Under the pieces are notes generated by a model. It had not been told where the DNA came from. It saw nothing but the letters and a program-made list of their open reading frames with translations, and did not search any database. From positions 1 to 36,903 of the forward strand of contig CAJXTZ010000014.1 of the NCBI GenBank assembly GCA_913061345.1: a DNA stretch of 36,903 nucleotides. Direction: 5' to 3'. Each line of letters begins with the position of its first letter. Position 1 is the stretch's first letter. The translations under genes were made by a program, and so were the position numbers. Below, piece after piece: positions 16,311-24,791 of this stretch. Origin of the DNA: an uncultured Erythrobacter sp. (lineage in GTDB: Bacteria > Pseudomonadota > Alphaproteobacteria > Sphingomonadales > Sphingomonadaceae).

Positions 16311-16349
16311 ATACCAAAAACCGGTGCCTTACCACTTGGCTACACCCCA
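16275..16349 (-). tRNA. tRNA-Gln (anticodon UUG)
   Basis: Read on the minus strand, the 75 nt fold as a full cloverleaf. Acceptor strands TGGGGTG and CACCCCA pair over 7 bp, with discriminator G and an encoded CCA. The anticodon arm CCGGT-TTTTGGT-ATCGG gives anticodon TTG (one G-T pair in the stem), and the T-arm contains GTTCGATCC. The gene is intact, so integration of the element has kept tRNA function. Confidence 0.96.
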
Positions 16350-16416
16350 GCAGCACGGCGCTCATATAGCGGCCTCGACGCGAGGCGCAAGCGCAGCGCG
16401 GCAGTGTTTGGAAAAG

Positions 16417-17283
16417 TCAGGCGGGCTTGCGCACAGGTTCGAACAGGCTGCGATCTTCCACTGCATCGAAATCGGCGGCAGAGTGGCGTTCGGCCATGGC
16501 CCCTGTATTCACCAACCGCCCGCGTATCGCGCCCGGACGTACATCGATTCCTTTTATCCAGCGGCCCACATGCTCATATTCTTCATGGAGCGAGAGAAAA
16601 GTGGAGGCATCGCTATAACCGCCATACCACAGTGCGCCGAACCACGGATAGGCCGCGATATCGGCAATGCTGAGATCATCGCCCGCGAGGTAGCGAGAAC
16701 CTTCGAGCCGATTGTTCGCAACCGAGAATATCCGCTTGGTTTCCATCGTATATCGGTTGATTGGATATTCGTATTTTTCCGGTGCATATTCGTAAAAATG
16801 GCCAAAGCCGCCGCCAATAAATGGCGCTGTACCCATCTGCCAGTTGAGCCAGCTCAACACCTCTGCACGTGCTGCGCCGCCCGACGGCAGGAGGTAATCG
16901 AATTTCTCCGCAAGGTGCTGCAAGATCGCGCCGCTTTCAAAAATGCGGAACGGTGTTTCACCCGAACGATCGAGCAGGGCAGGAATCTTGCCATTGGGAT
17001 TGAGCGCGGTGAAACCCGATCCGAATTGGTCGCCTTCGCTGATGTCGATTTTCCATGCATCATATTCGGCCTCCGAAAAACCTGCTTCCAGCAATTCTTC
17101 GAACATGATGGTGACCTTCACCCCATTGGGCGTACCCAGTGAATACAGCTGAAAAGGATGCTCACCCGCGAGTAGTTCAGTATCGTGCCGTGCACCTGCA
17201 ACTGGGCGGTTGATACTGGCGAACTGGCCACCGCTTTCAGTATTCTTCCAGACTTTGGGCGGGGTGTAGGTTGGGTCGGCCAT
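16417..17283 (-). CDS. yghU: YghU-type glutathione S-transferase / disulfide reductase
   Basis: This 288-residue protein has the same length as E. coli YghU and the same build: an N-terminal extension beginning ADPTYTPPKVW, then the thioredoxin-like half with FQLYSLGTPNGVKVTIMFEEL and LNPNGKIPALLD, and a helical C-terminal half (LAGDDLSIADIAAYPW). The family binds glutathione and has disulfide-bond reductase activity. I start at the ATG at 17283, where family homology begins, not at the upstream in-frame ATG at 17328. It is the first chromosomal gene beyond the tRNA and has no operon partner. Confidence 0.92.
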   Translation of the reverse strand: MADPTYTPPKVWKNTESGGQFASINRPVAGARHDTELLAGEHPFQLYSLGTPNGVKVTIMFEELLEAGFSEAEYDAWKIDISEGDQFGSGFTALNPNGKIPALLDRSGETPFRIFESGAILQHLAEKFDYLLPSGGAARAEVLSWLNWQMGTAPFIGGGFGHFYEYAPEKYEYPINRYTMETKRIFSVANNRLEGSRYLAGDDLSIADIAAYPWFGALWYGGYSDASTFLSLHEEYEHVGRWIKGIDVRPGAIRGRLVNTGAMAERHSAADFDAVEDRSLFEPVRKPA

Positions 17284-17535
17284 TGCGGTGCTCCTGAATA
17301 AAGTGTTGCGCGAAAGGTGGCGGCACATCCCGCGTGTAACAAGGCAAGCAATTCTTTTGGCGAATAGAACCTCGCTTTGCCAAGCACGTTTTCGCCATTC
17401 CGGCGGGGATGGCGGCGAGTGGCGCAGAGGCCGGCGATCGCAGGCAGTAGCCGGGGAGGACGGGCAGGCGTGACTTCGCCCCGACGCTCGTCTATCCGGT
17501 CACAGTCGTAACCTTTTTTATTCGAGGATTGTCCC

Positions 17536-19194
17536 ATGCGTCGCGCCCTTGCCATTCTGATGCTTGCCACTGCGCCAATTGCCCTGATCTCCGCTTGCAC
17601 GCCTGCGGCACAGGAGGCCTCCGCACAGGGGTATGACATGTCGGCCAGCCGCGCGACGATTGCCGATGTCGATATGGCGCCGGAGACGTCCTACCTCTCC
17701 AATGAAGAACGCCAGGTGGTCAATCTGCTGATCGAAGCCAGCGGGTATATGGACGAGATTTACCTGCGCCAGCGCGGCGCGGATCTACCCGAAATGCGTG
17801 CGGAGATCGAGGCCAGCGGCGATGCTGACACACTTGACATGTTTGATCGTCATTTCGGCCCATGGGACAGCGTGGCGGATAACCACCCCTTCTACGGCGA
17901 CACCGAATGGCCCGAGGGTGCGGGCTTCTATCCGGCTGATCTGACCCGCGAAGAATTTGACGCCTATCTCGAAGCCTATCCCGACCAGCGCAACGCCTTG
18001 ATGAGTCCTTATACAATTGTGCGACGCGACGGCGAAACCTTCACCGCTATTCCCTATAGCGAGGCTTATGCAGAATTCCTCGAGCCGGCTGCAGAACTGC
18101 TGCGCGAAGCTGCGGGAATCACCACCAATGCCAGTCTGAAGCGCTTCCTCAACTTGCGCGCTGACAGCTTCCTTTCAGACGATTATTACGAAAGCGAAAT
18201 GGCGTGGATGGACCTGGAGGACACGCCCATCGAAATCGCCATTGGGCCGTATGAAGTCTATACTGACCGCCTCTATGGCACAAAGACAGCGTTCGAAAGC
18301 TTCGTAACGTTGAAAAACCCTGCTGAAAGCGCCGCGCTTGATCGGTATGTCGGCTATTTGCGTGACATGGAGGGTAACCTCCCCATCGATTCGCAATATC
18401 ACAATTTCGCGCGCGGTTTTGAAAGCCCGATTGCGGTCGCGGATCAGATCCATGGCGGCGGCGATAATGTACCCGGCGTGCAAACAATCGCCTTCAACCT
18501 GCCAAATGACGAACGGGTGCGCGAAGCCAAAGGCGCGAAGAAAGTGATCCTGTCCAATGTGCTGGGCGCGAAGTTCGACATGATTCTCGATCCGATAGCC
18601 GATATCGTGCTGGCGGAAGAACAGGCGGCGCTGGTTAGCCGCCGCTACATGCAATTGTTCACCCTGTTCCACGAATTGTCGCACTCGCTCGGCCCTGGTA
18701 GCATTACTGTAGAGGGCCGTGAGACCACGGTGCAGGAAGAATTGCGTGAGCAATATTCCGCGCTGGAAGAGAGCAAGGCCGATGTCATGGGCATTTACAA
18801 CCTCATCTACATGATGGAACGTGGTGAATTGCCCGCAGCCGAGAAGAGCGAACTGCTAGCGACCTATTTCGCCGGCCTGTTCCGCTCCATGCGCTTCGGC
18901 ATCGAAGAAGCCCACGGCAAGGGTGCAGCGGCACAATATGGCTTCCTGCTCGACTATGGCGCCTTCGCCTGGGACGCCGATGCAGACCACTTCGTGATCG
19001 ACGAGGCAAAGCTGGAGAGCGGCTTGACAGAACTGCTGCGTACCGAACTGATGTTGCAAGCAACTGGCGACTATGACGGTACAATCGCGTTCTTCGAGCA
19101 ATATGCGCATTTGGACGAGCACGCCGAGGCCGCGATTGCGGGGATGGCCAGCATTCCGGTGGATATTCGCCCGCTATATCCGGATGAGATTTGA
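17536..19194 (+). CDS. M49-like (dipeptidyl-peptidase III-related) metallopeptidase lipoprotein
   Basis: This 552-residue protein starts with a lipoprotein signal (MRRALAILMLATAPIALISAC, Cys21), so it is probably anchored in the periplasm. The zinc site is HELSH (His379-His383), followed 28 residues later by EESKAD (Glu412), equivalent to the HELLGH...EECRAD arrangement of DPP III. The family's active site has six residues between the histidines (HExxxH), while this protein has HExxH; this is the form seen in bacterial relatives of M49. It probably releases dipeptides or small peptides from peptide N-termini. A 250-bp gap separates it from the divergent yghU gene. Confidence 0.82.
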   Translation: MRRALAILMLATAPIALISACTPAAQEASAQGYDMSASRATIADVDMAPETSYLSNEERQVVNLLIEASGYMDEIYLRQRGADLPEMRAEIEASGDADTLDMFDRHFGPWDSVADNHPFYGDTEWPEGAGFYPADLTREEFDAYLEAYPDQRNALMSPYTIVRRDGETFTAIPYSEAYAEFLEPAAELLREAAGITTNASLKRFLNLRADSFLSDDYYESEMAWMDLEDTPIEIAIGPYEVYTDRLYGTKTAFESFVTLKNPAESAALDRYVGYLRDMEGNLPIDSQYHNFARGFESPIAVADQIHGGGDNVPGVQTIAFNLPNDERVREAKGAKKVILSNVLGAKFDMILDPIADIVLAEEQAALVSRRYMQLFTLFHELSHSLGPGSITVEGRETTVQEELREQYSALEESKADVMGIYNLIYMMERGELPAAEKSELLATYFAGLFRSMRFGIEEAHGKGAAAQYGFLLDYGAFAWDADADHFVIDEAKLESGLTELLRTELMLQATGDYDGTIAFFEQYAHLDEHAEAAIAGMASIPVDIRPLYPDEI

Positions 19195-19347
19195 AGGAGA
19201 TGCAATTTTTGGCCGACACCTTGCTGCCGCATTAGCATAGAACGTAGAGCTTCCGTTTCTCTCAGGTGATGGTGGAAAGGCCGCGAAGGCGGATGATCAC
19301 TATACGAAGGCTGGCCCCGTCCTGCACCTCTCGTTACAGGGCTATGC

Positions 19348-20331
19348 ATGAAAAGCCTGTCGCCAACCCACAATTCTCCATTCAGCGTCGCAGCGCTCTA
19401 CCGTTTCGCGTCCTTCTCCGACCCGGAAAGCTTGCGCGCGCCGCTCCAGAAGCTTTGCGAAGACAAAGCCATTCGCGGCACCTTACTGCTCGCCTATGAG
19501 GGTATCAATGGCACAATAGCGGGGTCGCATGAGGGCATCGCTGCAGTGCTCGATCACATCCGTACTTTGCCCGATTGCTCCGATATCGAGGTGAAATTTT
19601 CAAGCGCCGAGAAAATGCCGTTCCACCGCATGAAGGTGCGGGTGAAGCCGGAAATTGTGACGATGGGGCAGTCAGCGCTCGATCCGGTAAACAATGCAGG
19701 CACTTATGTCGATCCGCAGGACTGGAATGATCTGATATCCGACCCTGGCACTATCGTGATCGACACGCGGAATGATTATGAGGTCGCTGTCGGTCAGTTC
19801 GAAGGTGCCGTGAATCCGAAAACGCCGACGTTCAGCGATTTCCCCGAATGGTTCCAGGCAGAGCGAGAGCGGTTGCTGGCCAAGAATGACGGCACGGCGC
19901 CCAAGGTCGCAATGTATTGCACCGGCGGCATTCGCTGTGAAAAATCGACCGCCTTCCTCGCCAGCGAAGGCGTGGACGAAGTGTTTCACTTGAAGGGCGG
20001 CATTCTCAAATATCTGGAAACCGTGCCTGAAGAACTGAGCCTGTGGCGCGGCGAATGTTTCGTTTTCGATCAGCGGGTGAGTGTTGGCCATGGGCTGACA
20101 CAGGGCAGCTATGGGCTCTGCCACGCCTGCCGCCTGCCGGTCAGCGCCGAAGACCTTGCAAGCCCGCTTTACGAAGCAGGGGTCAGTTGTCCCGCCTGTC
20201 ACGATCAGCGGACCGAGCAGCAGCGCGAATCCTATCGTGAGCGGCAAAAGCAGCAAGTGCTTGCAAGGCAGCAGGGCCGTGAACATGTGGGCGCGGTGCT
20301 GACCAAGAAGAAAAAAACCGACGATGACTGA
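19348..20331 (+). CDS. trhO: tRNA uridine(34) hydroxylase TrhO (rhodanese family)
   Basis: This 327-residue protein matches the UPF0176/TrhO family, which makes 5-hydroxyuridine at wobble position 34 of tRNAs with oxygen as donor. The N-terminal ferredoxin-like part has [15 protein letters not shown], then [19 protein letters not shown]. The rhodanese part has the catalytic cysteine in [12 protein letters not shown], followed by [12 protein letters not shown]. The C-terminus adds a Cys-rich zinc-like region ([15 protein letters not shown]) present in longer members. It overlaps the next gene by 8 bp, so the two are co-translated. Confidence 0.93.
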   Translation: MKSLSPTHNSPFSVAALYRFASFSDPESLRAPLQKLCEDKAIRGTLLLAYEGINGTIAGSHEGIAAVLDHIRTLPDCSDIEVKFSSAEKMPFHRMKVRVKPEIVTMGQSALDPVNNAGTYVDPQDWNDLISDPGTIVIDTRNDYEVAVGQFEGAVNPKTPTFSDFPEWFQAERERLLAKNDGTAPKVAMYCTGGIRCEKSTAFLASEGVDEVFHLKGGILKYLETVPEELSLWRGECFVFDQRVSVGHGLTQGSYGLCHACRLPVSAEDLASPLYEAGVSCPACHDQRTEQQRESYRERQKQQVLARQQGREHVGAVLTKKKKTDDD

Positions 20332-20950
20332 CCGCGTGCTCTACAGTTTTCGCCGCTGCCCCTACGCGATGCGCGCCCGTATGGCGCTGGTCGTCAGTGG
20401 AACGCGGTGCGAATTGCGCGAGGTGAAACTGTCGGACAAGCCGCAGGCGATGCGCGATGCTTCACCTAAGGCCACCGTCCCCGTGCTGGTTCACGGCGAT
20501 GGCACCGTGCTGGATCAGAGCATCGACATCATGCGCTGGGCGCTGGGTCATACCGATCCCGAGGGCTGGCTGGAACGCGATGATGCGGAGTTGATCGCCG
20601 CCAATGACGGGCCGTTCAAACACGCTCTCGATCGCTATAAATATCCCGATCGCCATGACAGCGACCCGGTGGCTCACCGCGAAGCGGGCGTGAAATACCT
20701 GCGCGAACTCGAAGCGCGGTTGGAGAAGGGCGCCCAGCTATGCGGCGAAACGCGCGGGTTGGCCGATGCGGCAATCATGCCATTCGTCCGCCAATTCGCC
20801 GCGACCGACCGCGAATGGTGGGGCAAGGTCGATCTTCCACGCGTGAAGCAATGGCTGGCCGATCACCTGGAATCCGATCTGTTCAAGACCGTGATGCAGC
20901 GAGAAAAGCCATGGCAATCGGGCGATGCGCCGATTGCCTTGGCGCTTTGA
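20324..20950 (+). CDS. Glutathione S-transferase family protein
   Basis: This 208-residue protein has the N-terminal thioredoxin-like GST half, with [19 protein letters not shown] (Cys-Pro-Tyr-Ala active region, near residues 9-15) and [20 protein letters not shown] as the cis-Pro and glutathione-binding loop. A helical C-terminal half ends in [14 protein letters not shown]. The CPYA motif suggests a glutaredoxin-like or omega/zeta-type activity. It starts inside the end of trhO, and only 10 bp separate its stop from the convergent ilvE stop. Its substrate is unknown. Confidence 0.87.
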   Translation: MTDRVLYSFRRCPYAMRARMALVVSGTRCELREVKLSDKPQAMRDASPKATVPVLVHGDGTVLDQSIDIMRWALGHTDPEGWLERDDAELIAANDGPFKHALDRYKYPDRHDSDPVAHREAGVKYLRELEARLEKGAQLCGETRGLADAAIMPFVRQFAATDREWWGKVDLPRVKQWLADHLESDLFKTVMQREKPWQSGDAPIALAL

Positions 20951-20960
20951 CCCAGCCGCT

Positions 20961-22037
20961 CTAATCCAGCCGCGTCACCCAACCGTGCGTGTCTTCGACG
21001 CTGCCGCGCTGAATGCCGACAAGCTTTTCGCGCAGGGTGCTGGTCAATTGCCCCGGTCCACCGCTGCCGATGATGAACTCCCCATCGCGTCCAGCAACCT
21101 TGCCAACCGCCGTCACTACCGCTGCCGTTCCGCAGGCGAAGGTTTCGACCAGTCTCCCGCTCGCGGCATCATCGCGCCACTGGTCGATCGAATACATTTC
21201 CTCACGCATGTCGAGGCCCTGTTCGCGGGCGAGGGTAATGATCGAATCGCGCGTGATACCCGGCAGGATCGTGCCGCGTAATGGCGGAGTGATGACCGAA
21301 TCATCATCGAACACGAAGAACAAGTTCATACCGCCGAGCTCTTCAATCCACTTATGCTCTGCAGCATCAAGGAACACGACCTGATCGTGGCCCTTTGCAA
21401 ATGCCTCGCCCGTGGGGACTAGGCTGGCTGCATAATTGCCACCGCATTTCGCTTCACCCGTGCCCCCGGGCGCGGCGCGGGTAAAATCGCTGACCCACAC
21501 GGATACCGCCGGCGCGCCGGATTTGAAGTAATTTCCTGCGGGTGAAAGGATCACAAGAAATTTGTATTTTGTCGCCGGACGCACGCCGAGGAAATGTTCA
21601 TTGGCGAACATAAAGGGGCGGATATAAAGCGAGCCGCCTCCCACCGAAGGAAACCAGTCGGCATCGGCTTTTACCACCTGGCGTACCGACTCGATAAACA
21701 CATCTTCCGACAGTTCCGGCATGGCGAGACGCGCTGCAGACTTATTAAACCTCTTGGCATTCGCATCGGGGCGGAAAAGCGCCATCGTGCCGTCTTCCAG
21801 CCGATACGCTTTCATGCCTTCGAAGATTTCCTGCGCATAATGCAGCACGCTAGCGGCAGGATCGAGCAGGATCGGCTCTCTCGGGCCGAGTGTAGGCGAG
21901 TGCCAGCCCTTGCCCGCATCGTAATCGATCGAGATCATGTGATCGGTAAAGACCGTGCCGAACCCCGGATCGGCAATCGCCTGATCGCGCGTGGCACCGG
22001 GTACCGGGGCAGAATGGGGAAGGCGGGTAAATTCCAT
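20961..22037 (-). CDS. ilvE: Branched-chain amino acid aminotransferase
   Basis: This 358-residue protein is a class IV PLP aminotransferase that makes and breaks down leucine, isoleucine and valine with 2-oxoglutarate and glutamate. It has the long BCAT form (type II): LHYAQEIFEGMKAYR near the N-terminus, the PLP-lysine region EAKCGGNYAASL, ELGGMNLFFVF and ETFACGTAAVVTAVG. I start at the ATG at 22037, preceded by AAGGAG at a good distance; the ATG at 22133 would add 32 residues unlike the family. A MarR operon follows in the same direction upstream. Its position near leuB in the same window fits shared leucine metabolism, though they are not in one operon. Confidence 0.95.
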   Translation of the reverse strand: MEFTRLPHSAPVPGATRDQAIADPGFGTVFTDHMISIDYDAGKGWHSPTLGPREPILLDPAASVLHYAQEIFEGMKAYRLEDGTMALFRPDANAKRFNKSAARLAMPELSEDVFIESVRQVVKADADWFPSVGGGSLYIRPFMFANEHFLGVRPATKYKFLVILSPAGNYFKSGAPAVSVWVSDFTRAAPGGTGEAKCGGNYAASLVPTGEAFAKGHDQVVFLDAAEHKWIEELGGMNLFFVFDDDSVITPPLRGTILPGITRDSIITLAREQGLDMREEMYSIDQWRDDAASGRLVETFACGTAAVVTAVGKVAGRDGEFIIGSGGPGQLTSTLREKLVGIQRGSVEDTHGWVTRLD

Positions 22038-22187
22038 GTGCGTGCTCACTCCTTGGGCGCCGATTAGGCGGCAGAGGTGTGGGAGGCAAGAGGGTGTGTT
22101 TAAGGAGCGGGGTTGAATGGCCGCTAACGACACAGGTTCAGGGCATGTGGTCCGTTAGATTTTCCAGGCCGCGTTCAAATCGGCTTG

Positions 22188-22406
22188 TCATATCTTTTTC
22201 CTCATCAGGAACATTGCCAGTCTATGCATGTTCGGAGCAAGCACCAGACTGATGAGCGGGACGAGAATTGCTGTAAGGATGAATGTCTGAAAACCTAGTG
22301 CGAGATCGCGTGCAAATGCGGCAAGCAATACAAGCATACCTGTGGCCAATGGCCAGACTATAAACCAGACGAGGAGGGTCCGCAGCATCACGACGCGCAT
22401 TGCCAA
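22188..22406 (-). CDS. Small two-helix membrane protein
   Basis: This 72-residue protein has two clear hydrophobic segments (VVMLRTLLVWFIVWPLATGM and the segment FILTAILVPLISLVLAP), and a basic end (FLMRKKI). The pattern resembles DUF2798-type small membrane proteins, but I am not sure. Three ATGs at 22406, 22400 and 22388 are possible starts; the first overlaps the end of the marR gene by 19 bp, so it is probably co-expressed and possibly controlled by that regulator. Confidence 0.6.
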   Translation of the reverse strand: MAMRVVMLRTLLVWFIVWPLATGMLVLLAAFARDLALGFQTFILTAILVPLISLVLAPNMHRLAMFLMRKKI

Positions 22407-22846
22407 GCCCCTCTCTCTGACCTTGAGGCGTGAAGGATTGCAAAATAGCCCGGCAGAACTTCATTGAGTTTACCGTGTCCCAATTGTGTGAGGGATATTT
22501 CCTTTGATCGGGCGTCGTTCTCACTGCTGACGACATTGACCAGTCCGGCAAGTTCCAGGCTTTGCAGCGTTCGCGTAACCACCGGTCGAGAGACATCGAG
22601 CCTGTCGGCTATTTCGCTGGCCGCAAGAGACGTGCGCTCAGGCTCTCGATCGATGAGGATAAGGGTCAGAAACCGAAGCTGCGACAGGTCATGCGTCATA
22701 AAATAGGTGTCGATTTCGCGTATGAGAATGCTGGCGGCGCGCATGTGTTCTAACGCTTTGAGCACTTTGGCGGGATCAACATTACCGAAGCGGTCCGCAT
22801 AACCCCTGACCATTCGCTGGCTAGGCAAGTCTTTGAGAAAAAACAT
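22388..22846 (-). CDS. MarR-family transcriptional regulator
   Basis: This 152-residue protein has the winged helix-turn-helix of the MarR family: SLAASEIADRLDVSRPVVTRTLQSLELAGLVNVV, followed by the wing with SSENDARSKEISLTQLG. The long N-terminal helix (AKVLKALEHMRAASILIREIDTY) is the dimer part. The start at 22846 overlaps the preceding 51-codon ORF by TGATG. A later ATG (residue 12) is an alternative. It probably represses its own operon, including the small membrane protein gene that overlaps its 3' end; the ligand is unknown. Confidence 0.87.
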   Translation of the reverse strand: MFFLKDLPSQRMVRGYADRFGNVDPAKVLKALEHMRAASILIREIDTYFMTHDLSQLRFLTLILIDREPERTSLAASEIADRLDVSRPVVTRTLQSLELAGLVNVVSSENDARSKEISLTQLGHGKLNEVLPGYFAILHASRSERGAWQCAS

Positions 22847-23001
22847 CAGCTAGGCAAACCAGTCTTAGAGGGATGAATTGCGGCTCCTCGGCCAAATAGT
22901 TTCTCGTAAGCCCGAAGTGCCGATTTGGTGGCAGGCTGATCCTGATGCGCAGCTTGGGACGCCTCAGCGCCATTGCTCGTAAAGATGCAGACTTCCGTCA
23001 T
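22846..23001 (-). CDS. Small ORF coupled to marR
   Basis: This is a 51-residue reading frame starting MTEVCIFTSNGAEASQ and ending SKTGLPS. Its ATG overlaps the previous small ORF by ATGA and its TGA overlaps the marR start by TGATG. Those junctions are the main support. I recognise no domain. An upstream in-frame ATG at 23034 would make it 62 residues, but without a good ribosome site. It could also be a leader ORF that sets marR translation. Confidence 0.35.
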   Translation of the reverse strand: MTEVCIFTSNGAEASQAAHQDQPATKSALRAYEKLFGRGAAIHPSKTGLPS

Positions 23002-23090
23002 CGGTCTTCGCGCTCCCGGTGCGGTTTGAACCATGCGTTTATATTCAACTGACCAGCCAAATGAGCTTCTTTGGTTAGCATGGCAACCAT
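22998..23090 (-). CDS. Very small ORF at head of the marR operon
   Basis: This is a 30-residue frame, MVAMLTKEAHLAGQLN to the end FKPHREREDR, too short for most gene finders. Upstream in the same frame the reading stays protein-like (DLFELDRGWFDD) back to a TGA at about 23141, and just before that another frame reads LGDLEIVRFIWLNYDF. This may be the tail of a frameshifted gene rather than a complete short gene. Its TGA overlaps the next ORF's ATG (ATGA). Confidence 0.3.
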   Translation of the reverse strand: MVAMLTKEAHLAGQLNINAWFKPHREREDR

Positions 23091-23254
23091 ATCGTCAAAC
23101 CAACCCCGGTCAAGCTCGAACAGGTCTGAAATCGTAATTCAACCATATGAAGCGAACAATCTCCAAATCGCCCAACTTCCAGATCCTCGCTCGGATTGGG
23201 TGGATCTCCCTCCAGGCGGCCTGAGCTTACGTTAGAAACCGCAGACCAAACCAG

Positions 23255-23520
23255 CCGCCGACGCCAGATATGAGAAGGGCGGCCCTGCCTCAGCAGTGAC
23301 CGCCCTTATCATGGTCAGCGGTCAGTTAGACCGCCCACGTAGCCTTACTCGGCGCGTTGGAAATTACCGAATATGCTCCGCACGGGTCATCACCGACCTC
23401 CCTGCTGAACCATGAGACATCGGATCACCTCCTTTCGCGCTATGAGAGCCAGGAACCTCCGCTTCACCGGGGGTCCAAGACCTGCCTTCACTGCTGGTCT
23501 TGTCACCCTTTGTGAATCGC
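23255..23520 (-). ncRNA. Candidate structured RNA / leader with mini-ORF
   Basis: On the minus strand this gene-free stretch has, in order, a CAAGACC/GGTCTTG stem (23502-23476), a Shine-Dalgarno with an 18-codon ORF (23420-23364), a GCGGTC/GACCGC hairpin (23334-23318), and a long AAGGGCGG/CCGCCCTT hairpin with an inner CTGC-TGAG-GCAG stem (23307-23275). So much nested pairing in under 250 nt suggests a functional RNA or regulated leader. I cannot name the family. The last hairpin lacks a T-run. Boundaries are approximate. Confidence 0.4.
23364..23420 (-). CDS. 18-codon ORF with extended Shine-Dalgarno
   Basis: The frame MSHGSAGRSVMTRAEHIR starts 7 nt after GGAGG, inside GAAAGGAGGTGATCC (23436-23422). 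That stretch is perfectly complementary to 15 nt of the alphaproteobacterial 16S 3' tail (GGATCACCTCCTTTC). This is far stronger than any other ribosome site in the window. The peptide itself shows no known domain; an internal ATG also has GGGAGGTCGGTG in front. It may be a leader peptide, a small protein, or only a ribosome-docking device. Confidence 0.42.
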   Translation of the reverse strand: MSHGSAGRSVMTRAEHIR

Positions 23521-23622
23521 TAAGCCAATTAAGACAAGCCTTGTATTTTTCTTTTTCACAGTCACAATACCTGCCTCTTGTCGCATGACCCTAAGTTACC
23601 GGGAGTACGACAGAACCCTGCG

Positions 23623-24183
23623 TCAGCGCCGGCATTCCTCTATCACGCGTGAAACTTCCGGCCACGCCGGTAGATAAAGGGTGCTTTCACCGGGCAGCTC
23701 TATCGCAAAACGGCCCTTGGAAAGCGCCATCGCGTCAAGAAAAGCATCCCCTGCAGACAATTGCGCAGTCACGACCGATCCCGCTTGTGGGCCAGCGGTC
23801 AGATCCTTGTCCGCCGTTTCGGTACGTATACGCATCGTGAGTGCGGATTGCGCGCTGCTGCTACGCGATATCGCAACAGAGCGGCTTGCCTGATCACAGC
23901 GCATGGAAAACAGCGCCGTGCTGCCCATCGGCCCGAACTGTGCCATGGGCACGCCGCTGGGCGCCGAATAACGCCAGTCACCCGTCGTTTGTGGAGCGTC
24001 CAACCAATCGTCGAAACTTGGCGTGATGACCTGCGGCGGAACGGGCTGCGCGGTAGAAACAGGCGGAGGTGCTGGTGTAGGGGCAGGTGTCGGCTGCGGC
24101 GAAGGCGGAACGCACGCAGCCAAGGACATTGCGCCAATGATGGCGCTGCTGGTTGTGAACAGGCGGAAACGATTTAATTGCAT
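23623..24183 (-). CDS. Lipoprotein with Pro-rich linker (paralogue of upstream gene)
   Basis: This 186-residue protein has a lipoprotein signal ending SLAAC (Cys24), then a Pro/Ala-rich spacer (PSPQPTPAPTPAPPP). The folded part is unrecognised, with GDWRYSAPSGVPMAQFG and a C-terminal PAWPEVSRVIEECR. It parallels the upstream lipoprotein in order and spacing of these elements (GTWDITEDAYGAQAKFG and PSHPGIRRVISACN), so the two look like a tandem duplication. Its ATG lies 10 bp inside the upstream gene, so it is the second gene of a two-gene operon. Anchored to a membrane; role unknown. Confidence 0.78.
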   Translation of the reverse strand: MQLNRFRLFTTSSAIIGAMSLAACVPPSPQPTPAPTPAPPPVSTAQPVPPQVITPSFDDWLDAPQTTGDWRYSAPSGVPMAQFGPMGSTALFSMRCDQASRSVAISRSSSAQSALTMRIRTETADKDLTAGPQAGSVVTAQLSAGDAFLDAMALSKGRFAIELPGESTLYLPAWPEVSRVIEECRR

Positions 24184-24698
24184 GCGGAAATAACCCTGCG
24201 AATACCTGGGTGCGAAGGGAACTGGAGCCGTTCGCCCTGCGGTGATGTGAGTGTGAATACTTGGCCTTGCTCACCCAGTGCGTGGATGATGCCGAGGCCC
24301 TGATCGATCTGCGCGACCATATAGGGGAAATCGGGATTGCCGTCGGTTTGCAGATCGATCCGTGCTGCTTCTCCGCCTGCATCGAGACGCCATGCCTCAG
24401 ATGCGGCGGAATCGGATCGGATGGAAATCGTCAGTGCATCGACTGAGCTCTTACAGCTGATGATGATCGAGTTTTGGCTAGGAGACACGCCGAATTTCGC
24501 CTGCGCGCCATAGGCATCCTCAGTTATATCCCACGTGCCCGGTGCCAGCGCGGTGCCATCGGCGGCGGCAGTTGCCACGGGGGTTGGGGTCTGGACGGCA
24601 GCGGGTTGCTTTGCGACCGGTTCGGTCTCTTCGCTGGCATCGCAGCCTGTTAACAGCACAATGCAAAGAAGGGCACATGTCAGGCTGGGCATTTTCAT
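24174..24698 (-). CDS. Lipoprotein, first of a tandem pair
   Basis: This 174-residue protein begins MKMPSLTCALLCIVLLTGC, a typical lipoprotein signal (Cys19), followed by a Thr/Pro/Ala-rich spacer. The domain after it (GTWDITEDAYGAQAKFG, then two conserved Cys in IISCKS and VISACN) is shared with the downstream gene and not known to me. The two Cys could form a disulfide in the periplasm. The gene is divergent from tlyA, about 90 bp away. Confidence 0.78.
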   Translation of the reverse strand: MKMPSLTCALLCIVLLTGCDASEETEPVAKQPAAVQTPTPVATAAADGTALAPGTWDITEDAYGAQAKFGVSPSQNSIIISCKSSVDALTISIRSDSAASEAWRLDAGGEAARIDLQTDGNPDFPYMVAQIDQGLGIIHALGEQGQVFTLTSPQGERLQFPSHPGIRRVISACN

Positions 24699-24791
24699 GG
24701 AATGTCAGACCTCATCAGATTGCAACGAAAAACGTCTGTTCCGGCAACAAGCCACTGGCACTGCCGGTTCCGGCCTTCTATCGCGGTGCCC

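Noticed and set aside
23422..23436. Fragment of a 16S rRNA gene
   Set aside because: Only 15 nt match the 16S tail and nothing upstream resembles rRNA; as its complement precedes an ATG at the right distance, a Shine-Dalgarno reading is better.
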